This document shows, piece by piece, positions 13,692-20,721 of a stretch of 26,236 bases of DNA. The position numbers and the translations under genes are program-made. Source of the DNA: an uncultured Nitrospira sp. (GTDB taxonomy: Bacteria; Nitrospirota; Nitrospiria; Nitrospirales; Nitrospiraceae); the NCBI GenBank assembly GCA_946479785.1, contig CAMLHQ010000044.1, positions 1 to 26,236 of the forward strand, read 5' to 3'. Numbering within the stretch: position 1 is the stretch's first letter; every line of letters begins with the position of its first letter. The notes beneath the pieces are model-generated. The model searched no databases. It was not told where the DNA came from and was given only the letters and a program-made list of their open reading frames with translations.

Positions 13692-15824
13692 TTATTTTGG
13701 TCGCAGCCGCAACACGGCGAGCGAACGCGCTTCAAGATCGTACTGATCTCCTCCTCTCAAGAGCGAGACCGGTTTGCCGTTCGTGTCGTAGAGAGCGGTG
13801 TCCAACACCAGCTGCCACCGCACCCCGCGCTTGTGCGCGGGCAGGGTGAAGGGCCGCGGCTCGTGGTGCGCATTGAGCAGCATGAGGAAGGTCTCGTCGA
13901 GGAGTGATCTCCCCTTCGAGTCTTTTTCGTCAATAGCGTCGCCGGCCAGCCGGACTCCCAGGCAGCGGACATATCCTTGGGCCCAGTCGTCATCCGTCAT
14001 CTCTTTTCCGTCGGGGCGCAGCCAGTACAGATCCTTGACCTCCGCTCCACGGATACGGCGGCCTTGAAAGAACCGGCGGCGCCGGAACACCGGGTGTTTT
14101 TGTCGCAGCGCGATGAGGCTTCTCGTGAAGGCGAGGAGAGCCTGCTGCGGCTTGCTCAGCTTCCAGTCGATCCAGCTGATCTCATTGTCCTGACAATAGG
14201 CATTGTTGTTGCCGCGTTGCGTCCGGCCCATCTCATCGCCGCCACACAGCATGGGGACGCCTTGTGACAAGAGCAAGGTGGCGAGGATGTTGCGCTTCTG
14301 CCGTTCGCGCAGCGCCGCGATCGATGGTTTCGTCGTCGGTCCCTCCATGCCGCAATTCCAACTGAGATTGTCGTCGGTGCCGTCGCCGTTTTTTTCGCCG
14401 TTGGCTTCGTTATGCTTTTGGTTGTACGAAACCAGATCTTGCAGCGTGAAGCCATCATGAGCCGTCACGAAATTAATGCTCGCATGGGGGCGGCGGCCGC
14501 CTCCTTCGTACAGATCGCTGCTGCCGGACAGGCGGTATGCCAACTCGGCGACTTGCCCTCCGTCTCCTTTCCAATATCGGCGAATCGTGTCGCGATATCT
14601 GCCGTTCCACTCAGCCCAGCCGGGCGGAAAGTTCCCCACCTGATAGCCGCCTTCTCCTAAGTCCCACGGTTCGGCGATGAGTTTTACCTGCGAGAGAACC
14701 GGGTCTTGATGAATGATGTCGAAAAACGCGCTAAGGCGATCCACATCGTGCAGTTCCCGCGCCAGCGTGGAAGCGAGATCGAACCGGAAGCCATCCACAT
14801 GCATCTCCAGCACCCAATAACGCAGGCTGTCCATGATGAGTTGAAGGACGCGGGGATGGCGGACATTCAGGGTGTTGCCACAGCCGGTGTAGTCCAGATA
14901 ATAGCGTGGCTGGAGGGGAACCAGCCGGTAGTAGGAGGCGTTGTCGATGCCGCGAAAGGACAGCGTCGGGCCGAGATGATTGCCTTCTCCAGTGTGATTG
15001 TACACCACATCGAGGATGACCTCGATGCCGGCGTTATGGAGCGCCTTCACCATCGTTTTGAATTCCCAGACGTGGTGTGCTCGATCCGTTGACGTGGCAT
15101 AGCGAATGTCCGGCGCGAAAAAGCCGATCGAGTTATAGCCCCAGTAGTTGGTGAGTCCGCGATCGACCAGATGTTTGTCGCGAATGAAATGATGGACCGG
15201 CAACAATTCGACAGCCGTGACGCCAACATGTTGCAGATGTTCGATCACTGCCGGCGTCGCGAGTCCGGCATAGGTGCCGCGCAGGTTCTTCGGGACGTCC
15301 GGATGCCTGGCGGTAAATCCGTGCACATGCAGTTCATAAATCACGGTCCGGTCCCAGGGCGTTCGCAGCAACTGGTCTCCGCCCCAGGTGAAAGCTTGGT
15401 CAACGACCACACATTTTGGTATCAAGCCGGCGTTGTCTCTATCGTCGAGTGAGAGATCAGCCTTCGGGTCGCCGATCCGATAGCCAAACAGCGCCTCCGA
15501 CCAATCGACCGAGCCTGCAATCGCCTTCGCGTAGGGATCGTACAAGACCTTGGCGGGGTTGAACCGATGTCCCGCTTCCGGCTCATACAGTCCATGGACG
15601 CGATACCCATAGTGCTGTCCGGGCCGGACCTCCGGCAGGTAGACGTGCCAGACGAAATCAGTGCATTCCTCGATGCGAATCCGGTGCGTCTCCTGAGGGT
15701 CGTCCGGTCTGTCAAAGAGACAGAGCTCCACCGCCGTCGCGTTTTCAGAGAACAGCGCGAAGTTCACTCCCTCGCCGTCCCAAGTGGCTCCCAAGGGGTA
15801 TGGACTCCCAGGCCAGATTCTCAT
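13692..15824 (-). CDS. glgX: Glycogen debranching enzyme, GlgX/TreX type (710 aa)
   Basis: A cytoplasmic GH13 isoamylase-type enzyme that hydrolyses alpha-1,6 branches of glycogen. Residues 1-150 are the N-terminal CBM48-like domain ([20 protein letters not shown]). The barrel carries all four conserved regions: DVVYNH 272-277; DGFRFD 344-349 with the nucleophile D349; AEPWD with the acid/base E385; and TAHD 454-457. The C-terminal beta domain ends in [12 protein letters not shown]. The length is near that of TreX-type enzymes (about 700 aa) and longer than E. coli GlgX. AAGGAG lies eight bases before ATG 15824. No other glycogen gene is adjacent. Confidence 0.95.
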   Translation of the reverse strand: MRIWPGSPYPLGATWDGEGVNFALFSENATAVELCLFDRPDDPQETHRIRIEECTDFVWHVYLPEVRPGQHYGYRVHGLYEPEAGHRFNPAKVLYDPYAKAIAGSVDWSEALFGYRIGDPKADLSLDDRDNAGLIPKCVVVDQAFTWGGDQLLRTPWDRTVIYELHVHGFTARHPDVPKNLRGTYAGLATPAVIEHLQHVGVTAVELLPVHHFIRDKHLVDRGLTNYWGYNSIGFFAPDIRYATSTDRAHHVWEFKTMVKALHNAGIEVILDVVYNHTGEGNHLGPTLSFRGIDNASYYRLVPLQPRYYLDYTGCGNTLNVRHPRVLQLIMDSLRYWVLEMHVDGFRFDLASTLARELHDVDRLSAFFDIIHQDPVLSQVKLIAEPWDLGEGGYQVGNFPPGWAEWNGRYRDTIRRYWKGDGGQVAELAYRLSGSSDLYEGGGRRPHASINFVTAHDGFTLQDLVSYNQKHNEANGEKNGDGTDDNLSWNCGMEGPTTKPSIAALRERQKRNILATLLLSQGVPMLCGGDEMGRTQRGNNNAYCQDNEISWIDWKLSKPQQALLAFTRSLIALRQKHPVFRRRRFFQGRRIRGAEVKDLYWLRPDGKEMTDDDWAQGYVRCLGVRLAGDAIDEKDSKGRSLLDETFLMLLNAHHEPRPFTLPAHKRGVRWQLVLDTALYDTNGKPVSLLRGGDQYDLEARSLAVLRLRPK

Positions 15825-16065
15825 TCGGCGTCTCCTTGAGTGCTAGGAGGTTAGTCAGGCGAAACTTGCTGACCGTTTATCATATAATGAGTTGACTGAC
15901 GTCACGACGCTCGCGCTGCCCTCGACTCGGTCGCCCCCCTGAAGGCGCGGATGGTTAACAGCACTTCTGCAAGAGGACGCGTCTGTCCGGTCAGGAGGGG
16001 GTCGATCACCAGCTTAGCAGAATGGGGCCTTTGGCGAAATCGGCTACACCATCTTTCCCGAGACT

Positions 16066-16686
16066 ATGATCATGCAGCTTTCTCCTGTTCTCGTCATTGA
16101 TGACGATCCTATTCTCCTCGACACACTGGCTTCGGTCTTACGCCTGAGGCTTCCTGACGTGCACATCGAAACGGCAGATTCGGCGCTCGCGGCTTTGGAG
16201 CGGATTCGATCGATGGACTATACGGCCATCATTTGTGATGCCCATCAACCCCGGATTGAAGGCATCGGTTTTGTGCGAGCCGTACGGAAGGTTCATCCCG
16301 AATGGCCGGTGCTGCTTCTGCTGGAAAAGCACGATGAGGATCTCATCAGACAGGCAATGAACGCCGGGGCCTATGACGTGTTGGTGAATCCAGTCGAGGA
16401 AGGCACGTTACTATTCGCCATGCAACGCGCCCTTGAGGCCTCTCAATTACGGAGCCAGGTCAAGCGAGAAGAAGAGCGACTCTTGACCGCTGTGAGGAGC
16501 ATGATGCGAGATCTGGAAGTGTTGTATGGGGCCTACGGGTTGCAGTCACATTTTGAAGCGTTCATGGCTTGCGTGGAAGCTGAAAGGCAGGATGCTCGCG
16601 ACTCGGTTGACCTCGCTCCTCATCCGGGGAGAAAGGGTCGGAACCATAGTCATGCCGCGGATATCTTGGAGCCTGAGGAGTTGTAG
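16066..16686 (+). CDS. Response-regulator receiver protein lacking two switch residues (206 aa)
   Basis: The N-terminal 120 residues are a CheY-like receiver: VLVIDDDPILLDTL with acidic D12-D14, and the phospho-acceptor D58 in AIICDAHQPRIEG. Two other active-site positions are not conserved. The Thr/Ser after strand 4 falls on Glu in PVLLLLEKHDE, and the Lys of the usual 'KP' is Asn in DVLVNPVEEG. The rest (about 125-206) is a helical linker (SQLRSQVKREEERLLTAVRSMMRDLEVLY) and a His-rich tail with no output domain. It may act by protein contact, perhaps independent of phosphorylation. Start is ATG 16066 or ATG 16072; neither has a strong Shine-Dalgarno. Confidence 0.85.
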   Translation: MIMQLSPVLVIDDDPILLDTLASVLRLRLPDVHIETADSALAALERIRSMDYTAIICDAHQPRIEGIGFVRAVRKVHPEWPVLLLLEKHDEDLIRQAMNAGAYDVLVNPVEEGTLLFAMQRALEASQLRSQVKREEERLLTAVRSMMRDLEVLYGAYGLQSHFEAFMACVEAERQDARDSVDLAPHPGRKGRNHSHAADILEPEEL

Positions 16687-16709
16687 TATCGACGAACCGC
16701 AATAGTCTG

Positions 16710-16863
16710 CTAGTGCGTTTTGGATAAGTTACTGGTCATTTTCCCAGGCCTCACTTTTTATGAGAAGCGGTAGAGTGACATTACTTTAGAAAACGGCAAT
16801 GGCAACATTGCCAAATCCGAAGTGAGGGTCCGCTTCCGAAAGGGAGCGGGCCCTTTTATTTTA
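16710..16863 (+). repeat. Dispersed CTAGTG terminator element, copy 2
   Basis: Starts 23 bases after the receiver gene. Contains CTAGTG, ACTGGTCATTTTCCCAGG (with a possible CTGG/CCAG stem), GCGGTAGAGTGACATTACTTTAG, hairpin GGCAATG-GCAA-CATTGCC at 16795-16812, then the terminator. In this copy only, CCTCACTT (about 16748-16755) is perfectly complementary to AAGTGAGG (16820-16827), which would enclose the hairpin. The minus-strand gene ending at 16886 converges on it. Confidence 0.88.
16826..16863 (+). terminator. Intrinsic terminator in element copy 2
   Basis: Stem GGGTCCGCTTCC / GGGAGCGGGCCC closed by a GAAA tetraloop, with G-T wobbles tolerated, followed by TTTTATTTT. Serves the receiver gene. 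Confidence 0.9.
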
Positions 16864-16885
16864 TGACGCTTCGGTGCTTTACATT

Positions 16886-17092
16886 TCAAGCGATTGCGAT
16901 GGGGCGCTGACCGAACGTCTCTGTTTTTCTATCGGCCTCATCCGTTGCCTTGGCCAAACCTCTGTCATCCACTTCGTCGCTACTATTGAGACGTTTACGA
17001 TAAGCCTTAAGGGCCGCTTGGACCACATGCAGCAGGAAAACAGTTTCGTTCTCGGCAGTTGGAACCACAATGGTTACAGTGAACGACGGCAT
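16886..17092 (-). CDS. Hypothetical protein (68 aa)
   Basis: Called mainly because AGGGAGG stands about seven bases before ATG 17092 on the minus strand. The product starts with beta-like MPSFTVTIVVPTAENETVF, then a helix (LLHVVQAALKAYRKRLNSSDEV), and ends polar. The opening resembles small single-domain proteins with a ferredoxin-like or barrel fold, but I do not recognise a family. It is 69 bases downstream of the two-helix gene B on the same strand, so the two may share a transcript. Its stop lies 22 bases from element copy 2. Confidence 0.55.
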   Translation of the reverse strand: MPSFTVTIVVPTAENETVFLLHVVQAALKAYRKRLNSSDEVDDRGLAKATDEADRKTETFGQRPIAIA

Positions 17093-17161
17093 TAAGACCT
17101 CCCTGGTTCACAAGGACACAATGAGACTGTATCTAGGCTATGAGTCCATTCGCTAGTTTTG

Positions 17162-17356
17162 CTAGTTTTGGCGGGACGCTTCGTTGGAATCTCTTTGCGG
17201 CCGGGCAGGACGAATGAGGCGCCGTGTGGCGAGCTCATCCATACAGCAGTTCAGGAGTTCGGCTTCGTGGCAGTTGAGAGGTTCCCCTTTGGCAATGAGC
17301 CTATAGAGGCCTTCGGACGCAATGATGAATTGTCGTATCTCTTTCTTAATCAGCAA
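17162..17356 (-). CDS. Small two-helix protein, member B of a four-member family (64 aa)
   Basis: The homologous core is IKKEIRQFIIASEGLYRLIAKGEPLNCHEAELLNCCMDEL, closest to member D at 23926 (shared IKKEI-FIIA-E-LYRL and a CHE-E-L-CC pattern). The tail after the core is basic and Asn/Gln-rich. The start is inferred as TTG 17356: an AGAAAGG lies upstream, and member D has the same arrangement with its own TTG. The adjacent cysteines (NCC and the C before HE) also occur in D but not in A or C, so B and D form a sub-pair that could bind metal. Function unknown. Confidence 0.65.
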   Translation of the reverse strand: MLIKKEIRQFIIASEGLYRLIAKGEPLNCHEAELLNCCMDELATRRLIRPARPQRDSNEASRQN

Positions 17357-17403
17357 GGCAACCTTTCTCCCTGTGAGCGGGACGCGTAGTAGAAGTCATG
17401 GTG

Positions 17404-17706
17404 TCACCGCCCTTGTCGCGGGTCTTCTAGCTCTCGTTTGAGCCCTGTCATCGATTGAACAGGAGGCGCAGTCTCCGCTTCGAGCGGAATCCTGGCCGCC
17501 CGACGGATCTCGACGTGAGCCGAGAGGTCCGACTGCTCCTGCCAGGTGCTGTTCCGCTCGGTTGTCTTGTCGCCGCGTTCTCCGGCCCAGAACGACATGG
17601 CGACGAGAAATGTTAAGGCGACCGCCAAGCCTTTCTTATCTAGGGCTCGACTCTTGCGGCGTGACGCCCAACTACGATGCAGTGCTCTATACATGTGTTC
17701 ATTCAT
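17404..17706 (-). CDS. Hypothetical membrane-anchored or exported protein (100 aa)
   Basis: Starts at ATG 17706 with AAGGA upstream. A basic N-terminus (HRSWASRRKSRALDKK) precedes one hydrophobic segment (GLAVALTFLVAMSFWAG), then a polar tail of about 55 residues without cysteines. This fits a single-pass anchor with the tail in the periplasm. The longer open frame to 17766 has no better ribosome site. No family is recognised. An overlapping plus-strand frame across the same region reads as non-coding. Confidence 0.5.
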   Translation of the reverse strand: MNEHMYRALHRSWASRRKSRALDKKGLAVALTFLVAMSFWAGERGDKTTERNSTWQEQSDLSAHVEIRRAARIPLEAETAPPVQSMTGLKRELEDPRQGR

Positions 17707-18066
17707 ATTGGTCCTTGTATAATCTCCAAGCCAGTAAGTCCATGTGGGAAATCCCTCGCCGTCCACCCGGCTCCAAGCCGGAGGCGGCAGGCGCCTTCAG
17801 TCGTAAAAAACCAGACAAGCGCCTTGAAGGAAACGCTGGCGTAGAAGCGGCGGAGACCAGTGAGTCAATCGCGTGGGAGGGAAAAGAGCGCGAGAGAGTG
17901 GAACTCGGCGTGGCTCAATACGTTCTAGCGTCACGGTAACTGCAAAAGGTCTCCAAGTCAAGCTCTATTGTCCCCCCCTTCACTCGATTTTCTGATGGAA
18001 TCGGCGTATCCTTCCCGCGGGCCCACAGTACCTGGTTTTGCGCCACCTTTCAGAGAGGTTTCCGAC
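17707..18066. other. Intergenic stretch containing repeat copy B
   Basis: Contains copy B of the dispersed repeat (17823-17930). A 65-codon plus-strand frame (ATG 17742 to 17939) runs through it and ends RERVELGVAQYVLASR. It lacks a Shine-Dalgarno, so it is not called, though the repeat core is open in this frame. No terminator or promoter is evident. Confidence 0.45.
17823..17930 (+). repeat. Dispersed repeat, copy B (about 107 bp)
   Basis: Partner of 10689-10794; the 31-base core is at 17830-17860. Differences after the core are partly synonymous in the shared frame (GAA/GAG) or conservative (GTC/ATC), hinting at past coding use. No inverted ends or target duplications are visible, so I do not call it a transposon. 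Confidence 0.7.
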
Positions 18067-18474
18067 ATGTTCATGTTTCTATGGCTGCTTCTGATCCTCG
18101 TCGGATTCCCCGCGTCAACCTTCGCGCAATTTATCGATAAAGGCGATAGGGTGGAGGTGGAGAAAGGAACCAAACTCTGTCCTAACGTGAAAATGGAACA
18201 GACGATGGGATCTCGGGATCCGCGTCGTCTCTTCTGGAAGGTGACGAGCAAAATGCGAGCCAATGGCACTCAAACTGTCGCCGCGTTTTCCAATGAAAAA
18301 GTGTATGACAGCAAAAGCGGCGATACCAGGAACAAGGAGACCTTATACCAAGAGGATTATGCCACGTTCTTTAAAAGAGACCCGGAGCATAAAGGGATGC
18401 TGCTCATGATCAGTCCCCAAGATGGCAGAGTCGAAGCAATGGTGGAAATGTGCGAGAAAAAGAAAAAGGGATGA
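18067..18474 (+). CDS. Exported hypothetical protein (135 aa)
   Basis: A signal peptide is evident (MFMFLWLLLILVGFPASTFAQ), so the mature protein of about 115 residues should be periplasmic. It is polar and Lys-rich, with FIDKGDRVEVEKGTKLCPNV near the start and a Lys-rich end (MCEKKKKG). Two cysteines may pair. No family is recognised. AGAGAGG lies upstream of ATG 18067; ATG 18073 is an alternative. Its stop overlaps the next start as ATGA at 18471-18474, so it is translationally coupled to the DUF2934 gene. Confidence 0.65.
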   Translation: MFMFLWLLLILVGFPASTFAQFIDKGDRVEVEKGTKLCPNVKMEQTMGSRDPRRLFWKVTSKMRANGTQTVAAFSNEKVYDSKSGDTRNKETLYQEDYATFFKRDPEHKGMLLMISPQDGRVEAMVEMCEKKKKG

Positions 18475-18734
18475 GTGCCATGCCACCGAAGAAAACAAAA
18501 ACGACAAGCCAGAAACCCTCTCAACGCACTCCATCGCGTCCCCACACGGCTTCATCGCCGGAAGGGCTGCATGGACAGATCGTGAAGAGAGCCTATGAGA
18601 TCTACGAGCGACGCAGCCGCCAAGGGGCTTTGGATGACTGGCTTCAGGCGGAGCGGGAAATCCTCCAACGGAACACCGGGTACCCGGAGGCGTTACCCCA
18701 TCGCGGCGGATATGCCGGACCGGAACAGGAATGA
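18471..18734 (+). CDS. DUF2934-like protein, translationally coupled (87 aa)
   Basis: The start ATG at 18471 overlaps the previous stop (ATGA). The N-terminal 30 residues are Lys/Thr/Ser/Pro-rich and disordered-looking. The DUF2934 signature is at about 37-65: GQIVKRAYEIYERRSRQGALDDWLQAEREIL, one residue shorter in the loop than the paralogue at 12462. The C-terminal 20 residues are Gly/Pro-rich and not part of the domain. Function of the family is unknown. It belongs to a run of plus-strand small genes that ends at element copy 3. Confidence 0.8.
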   Translation: MSAMPPKKTKTTSQKPSQRTPSRPHTASSPEGLHGQIVKRAYEIYERRSRQGALDDWLQAEREILQRNTGYPEALPHRGGYAGPEQE

Positions 18735-18814
18735 GCGTCGGCAACTCCAGTCGCTGCGAACCCACGGAAACCTGTCACATGCCATCGAAGGGGGCGTCTC
18801 AAGGGAGGTGACCT

Positions 18815-19024
18815 ATGGCTGAAGTTATCGATTACGACAAAGTGACGACGGTACTTCTACGGCATGGTGAATGGTATGAGGTCGATCCCGGGACGCTGAC
18901 GTCCATTCCCGCGGCGAATTTTTTCGGCGGTCATGCTGGCACCAACGCCTTTGCCTGGAAGAGTCGTGGTGCCAGTCTCGCGTGCCCATGCAACGCCCTC
19001 GTTCTCGTCCGCTATTCAACATGA
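18815..19024 (+). CDS. Hypothetical protein (69 aa)
   Basis: Not recognised. A strong GGGAGGTG precedes ATG 18815. The sequence is beta-like (KVTTVLLRHGEWYEVDPGTLTSI, then AFAWKSRGASLACPCNALVLVRYS) with a CxC near the end. It may be a small barrel. It ends 12 bases before the next small membrane protein gene and is probably in the same operon. Confidence 0.6.
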   Translation: MAEVIDYDKVTTVLLRHGEWYEVDPGTLTSIPAANFFGGHAGTNAFAWKSRGASLACPCNALVLVRYST

Positions 19025-19036
19025 AGGAGAACAGTC

Positions 19037-19246
19037 ATGTTCTTCACCGACTCCCTCAAGCATGTCCAGCGCCGGGAGTTCTATGACCATCATCACCTCC
19101 TCGCCGTAACGATGATCTTAATTGTACTGCTGCTTCCCTTCGTGGGCCTGCTGCTCACCGGCCTGTTCGGAGCGGTCTCAGGCGCGCTCATTTCCTTCGC
19201 TCTGTACTACGTGACGCCTTATGTGGCGCTCAAGTTGGGGGCCTGA
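19037..19246 (+). CDS. Small membrane protein (69 aa)
   Basis: AAGGAG precedes ATG 19037 with good spacing. The first 24 residues are polar with a His cluster (FYDHHH). Two hydrophobic helices follow: VTMILIVLLLPFVGLLLTGL and AVSGALISFALYYVTPYVAL. Both are likely in the inner membrane, joined by a tight turn. No family is recognised. Its place directly after the 69-aa gene suggests co-expression. Confidence 0.65.
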   Translation: MFFTDSLKHVQRREFYDHHHLLAVTMILIVLLLPFVGLLLTGLFGAVSGALISFALYYVTPYVALKLGA

Positions 19247-19273
19247 CCGTTGTTCGATCGGTGACTTGACTTT

Positions 19274-19936
19274 ATGATCTTGTCATCGCGCTCCATTGTG
19301 GTCGGCGTCGATGTCGGGGGAGTGAAGAAGGGCTTTCACGCCGTCGCGCTTCGCGAGGGACGATTTCTTCAGAAGTTTGCTACCTGCTACCCACCAGCGG
19401 TCCTCACATGGTGTCGGACTCTCCAGGCCTCGGTTATTGGAATCGACGCGCCGTGCAAATGGAGCCTGACCGGGCGGGCGAGACCTTGCGAGCTGGAGCT
19501 TTCCGGTTTGGGTCTTTCATCGTTCTCGACGCCTAGCGTAATGACCGGCCGCGTTCATCCGTTTTACGGGTGGATGGCCAACGGAGCCGAGCTCTTCCGA
19601 CTGCTTGCGCCGCAATATCGGCTTTTCGATGGGCGATCCATAGCCTTGAGTCCGGTGTGCTTCGAGACCTTTCCGCATGCCGTCGCCTGCGCGCTCGCCG
19701 GCAAGAAACTCTTCGCAAGAGATAAGCGGGTTGATCGCCGAAGGCTGTTGGATGGGGCAGGGATCGCAACCGACTCGCTAACGAATATCGACGAAGTTGA
19801 TGCCGCGCTCTGCGCCTTAACTGCGCACCATTTGTTGGCCAGTACCTTCAAGGCTTACGGTGACGATGTCGAGGGTTACATCGTCGTTCCTAGCGTTCTC
19901 AGATACTCAGCGGGTCTCCGCGATTCCATTCTTTAG
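19274..19936 (+). CDS. DUF429 protein, RNase H-like fold (220 aa)
   Basis: Family landmarks are present in order: VVGVDVGGVKKGFHAV at 9-24, IDAP at 57-60, ETFPHA at 131-136, and NIDEVDAALCALTAHH at 171-186. DUF429 proteins are predicted to have an RNase H-like nuclease fold; the conserved acids here are D13, D58, E131 and D173/D176. No activity has been firmly established as far as I know. No clear Shine-Dalgarno precedes ATG 19274, only AT-rich sequence, so a later start is possible, but the strand with D13 needs this N-terminus. It is followed ten bases later by element copy 3. Confidence 0.85.
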   Translation: MILSSRSIVVGVDVGGVKKGFHAVALREGRFLQKFATCYPPAVLTWCRTLQASVIGIDAPCKWSLTGRARPCELELSGLGLSSFSTPSVMTGRVHPFYGWMANGAELFRLLAPQYRLFDGRSIALSPVCFETFPHAVACALAGKKLFARDKRVDRRRLLDGAGIATDSLTNIDEVDAALCALTAHHLLASTFKAYGDDVEGYIVVPSVLRYSAGLRDSIL

Positions 19937-19945
19937 CATTGCCGG

Positions 19946-20098
19946 CTAGTGAGTTTTGGAGGACGAACTGGTCGTTTTCCCAGGCCCTGCTTTTTCTGAG
20001 GCGCGGTAGAGTGGGGTTACTTTAGACAACGGCAATGGAAACATTGCCGAATCCAAAGTGAGGGCCCGCTTCCGAAAGGGAGCGGGCTTTTTTATTTT
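19946..20098 (+). repeat. Dispersed CTAGTG terminator element, copy 3
   Basis: Begins nine bases after the DUF429 stop. Parts: CTAGTG; ACTGGTCGTTTTCCCAGG; GCGGTAGAGTGGGGTTACTTTAG; hairpin GGCAATG-GAAA-CATTGCC at 20031-20048; CCAAAGTGAGG; terminator. Its right end abuts the stop codon of lemA on the other strand (20099), so it fills the gap between convergent genes exactly. Confidence 0.88.
20062..20098 (+). terminator. Intrinsic terminator in element copy 3
   Basis: Stem GCCCGCTTCC (20064-20073) with GGGAGCGGGC (20078-20087), GAAA tetraloop, then TTTTTTATTTT. Serves the DUF429 gene. Confidence 0.92.
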
Positions 20099-20677
20099 CT
20101 ACGCAGCGCGATTGGCAAAGGCCAGCTGAACGTCTTGCCGATCGGATGGCGCGACGGTCAGCAGCGGTCTTGCCCTATAGCCGGTTTGCTGGGCGACCCA
20201 TACTGCGGGAATTTGCTCGATACGAATATTGTAGATATTGATGCAGTCGTTATAGAACTCCCGCCGATCTGCAATGGTGTTTTCAAGGGCCGAGATGCGC
20301 TGCTGCACGTTCAGAAATTCCTGATTCGCTTTGAGATCCGGATATTGTTCGGCGACGGCGAACAGTTTGCCCAATGCCCTCGTGATCTGATTTTCCGCCT
20401 TCGCCTTGTCGTCCACGCTTGTGCTGCGGCTGTAGGCGCTTCGGGCATTGGTGACGCCTTCCAGCGTCTCCCGCTCGTGCTTCATGTAGCTGTTGCACAC
20501 GTCCACGAGTTTCGGAAGCTCATCGTGACGCTGTTTGAGGATCACGTCGATGTTCGACCACGCCTTGTCGATGTTGTTCGAGAGGCGGACCAACGTATTA
20601 TAAATTCCCACCGCATACGTGATGATCCCCGCGATCCCGAAGACCAGGAGGATGCCGACCAGTAATGTCCCGTTCAT
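20099..20677 (-). CDS. lemA: LemA-family protein (192 aa)
   Basis: A membrane-anchored helical-bundle protein. The N-terminal helix (VGILLVFGIAGIITYAVGIYNTLV) is followed by the family-typical RLSNNIDKAWSNIDVILKQRHDELPKLVDVC. The middle (HERETLEGVTNARSAY) and the end (LENTIADRREFYNDCINIYNIRIEQIPAVWVA) are also characteristic, including the paired Asn/Tyr positions. The cellular role is not established. It is 44 bases downstream of the GIDE-domain gene, an association seen in other bacteria from memory, so they probably form one operon and one membrane complex. Confidence 0.93.
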   Translation of the reverse strand: MNGTLLVGILLVFGIAGIITYAVGIYNTLVRLSNNIDKAWSNIDVILKQRHDELPKLVDVCNSYMKHERETLEGVTNARSAYSRSTSVDDKAKAENQITRALGKLFAVAEQYPDLKANQEFLNVQQRISALENTIADRREFYNDCINIYNIRIEQIPAVWVAQQTGYRARPLLTVAPSDRQDVQLAFANRAA

Positions 20678-20721
20678 ATGTCTCTCCCTGTTGAAGGCTT
20701 ACGGTACCGAACCGTGGTCTC

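Noticed and set aside
15860..15895. TATAAT-like sequence between glgX and the receiver gene
   Set aside because: The only -35-like hexamer is about 11 bases away, too close for a standard promoter; no reliable pair on either strand.
17742..17939. 65-codon plus-strand frame through repeat copy B
   Set aside because: No Shine-Dalgarno and no family; the open frame may be a by-product of the repeat.
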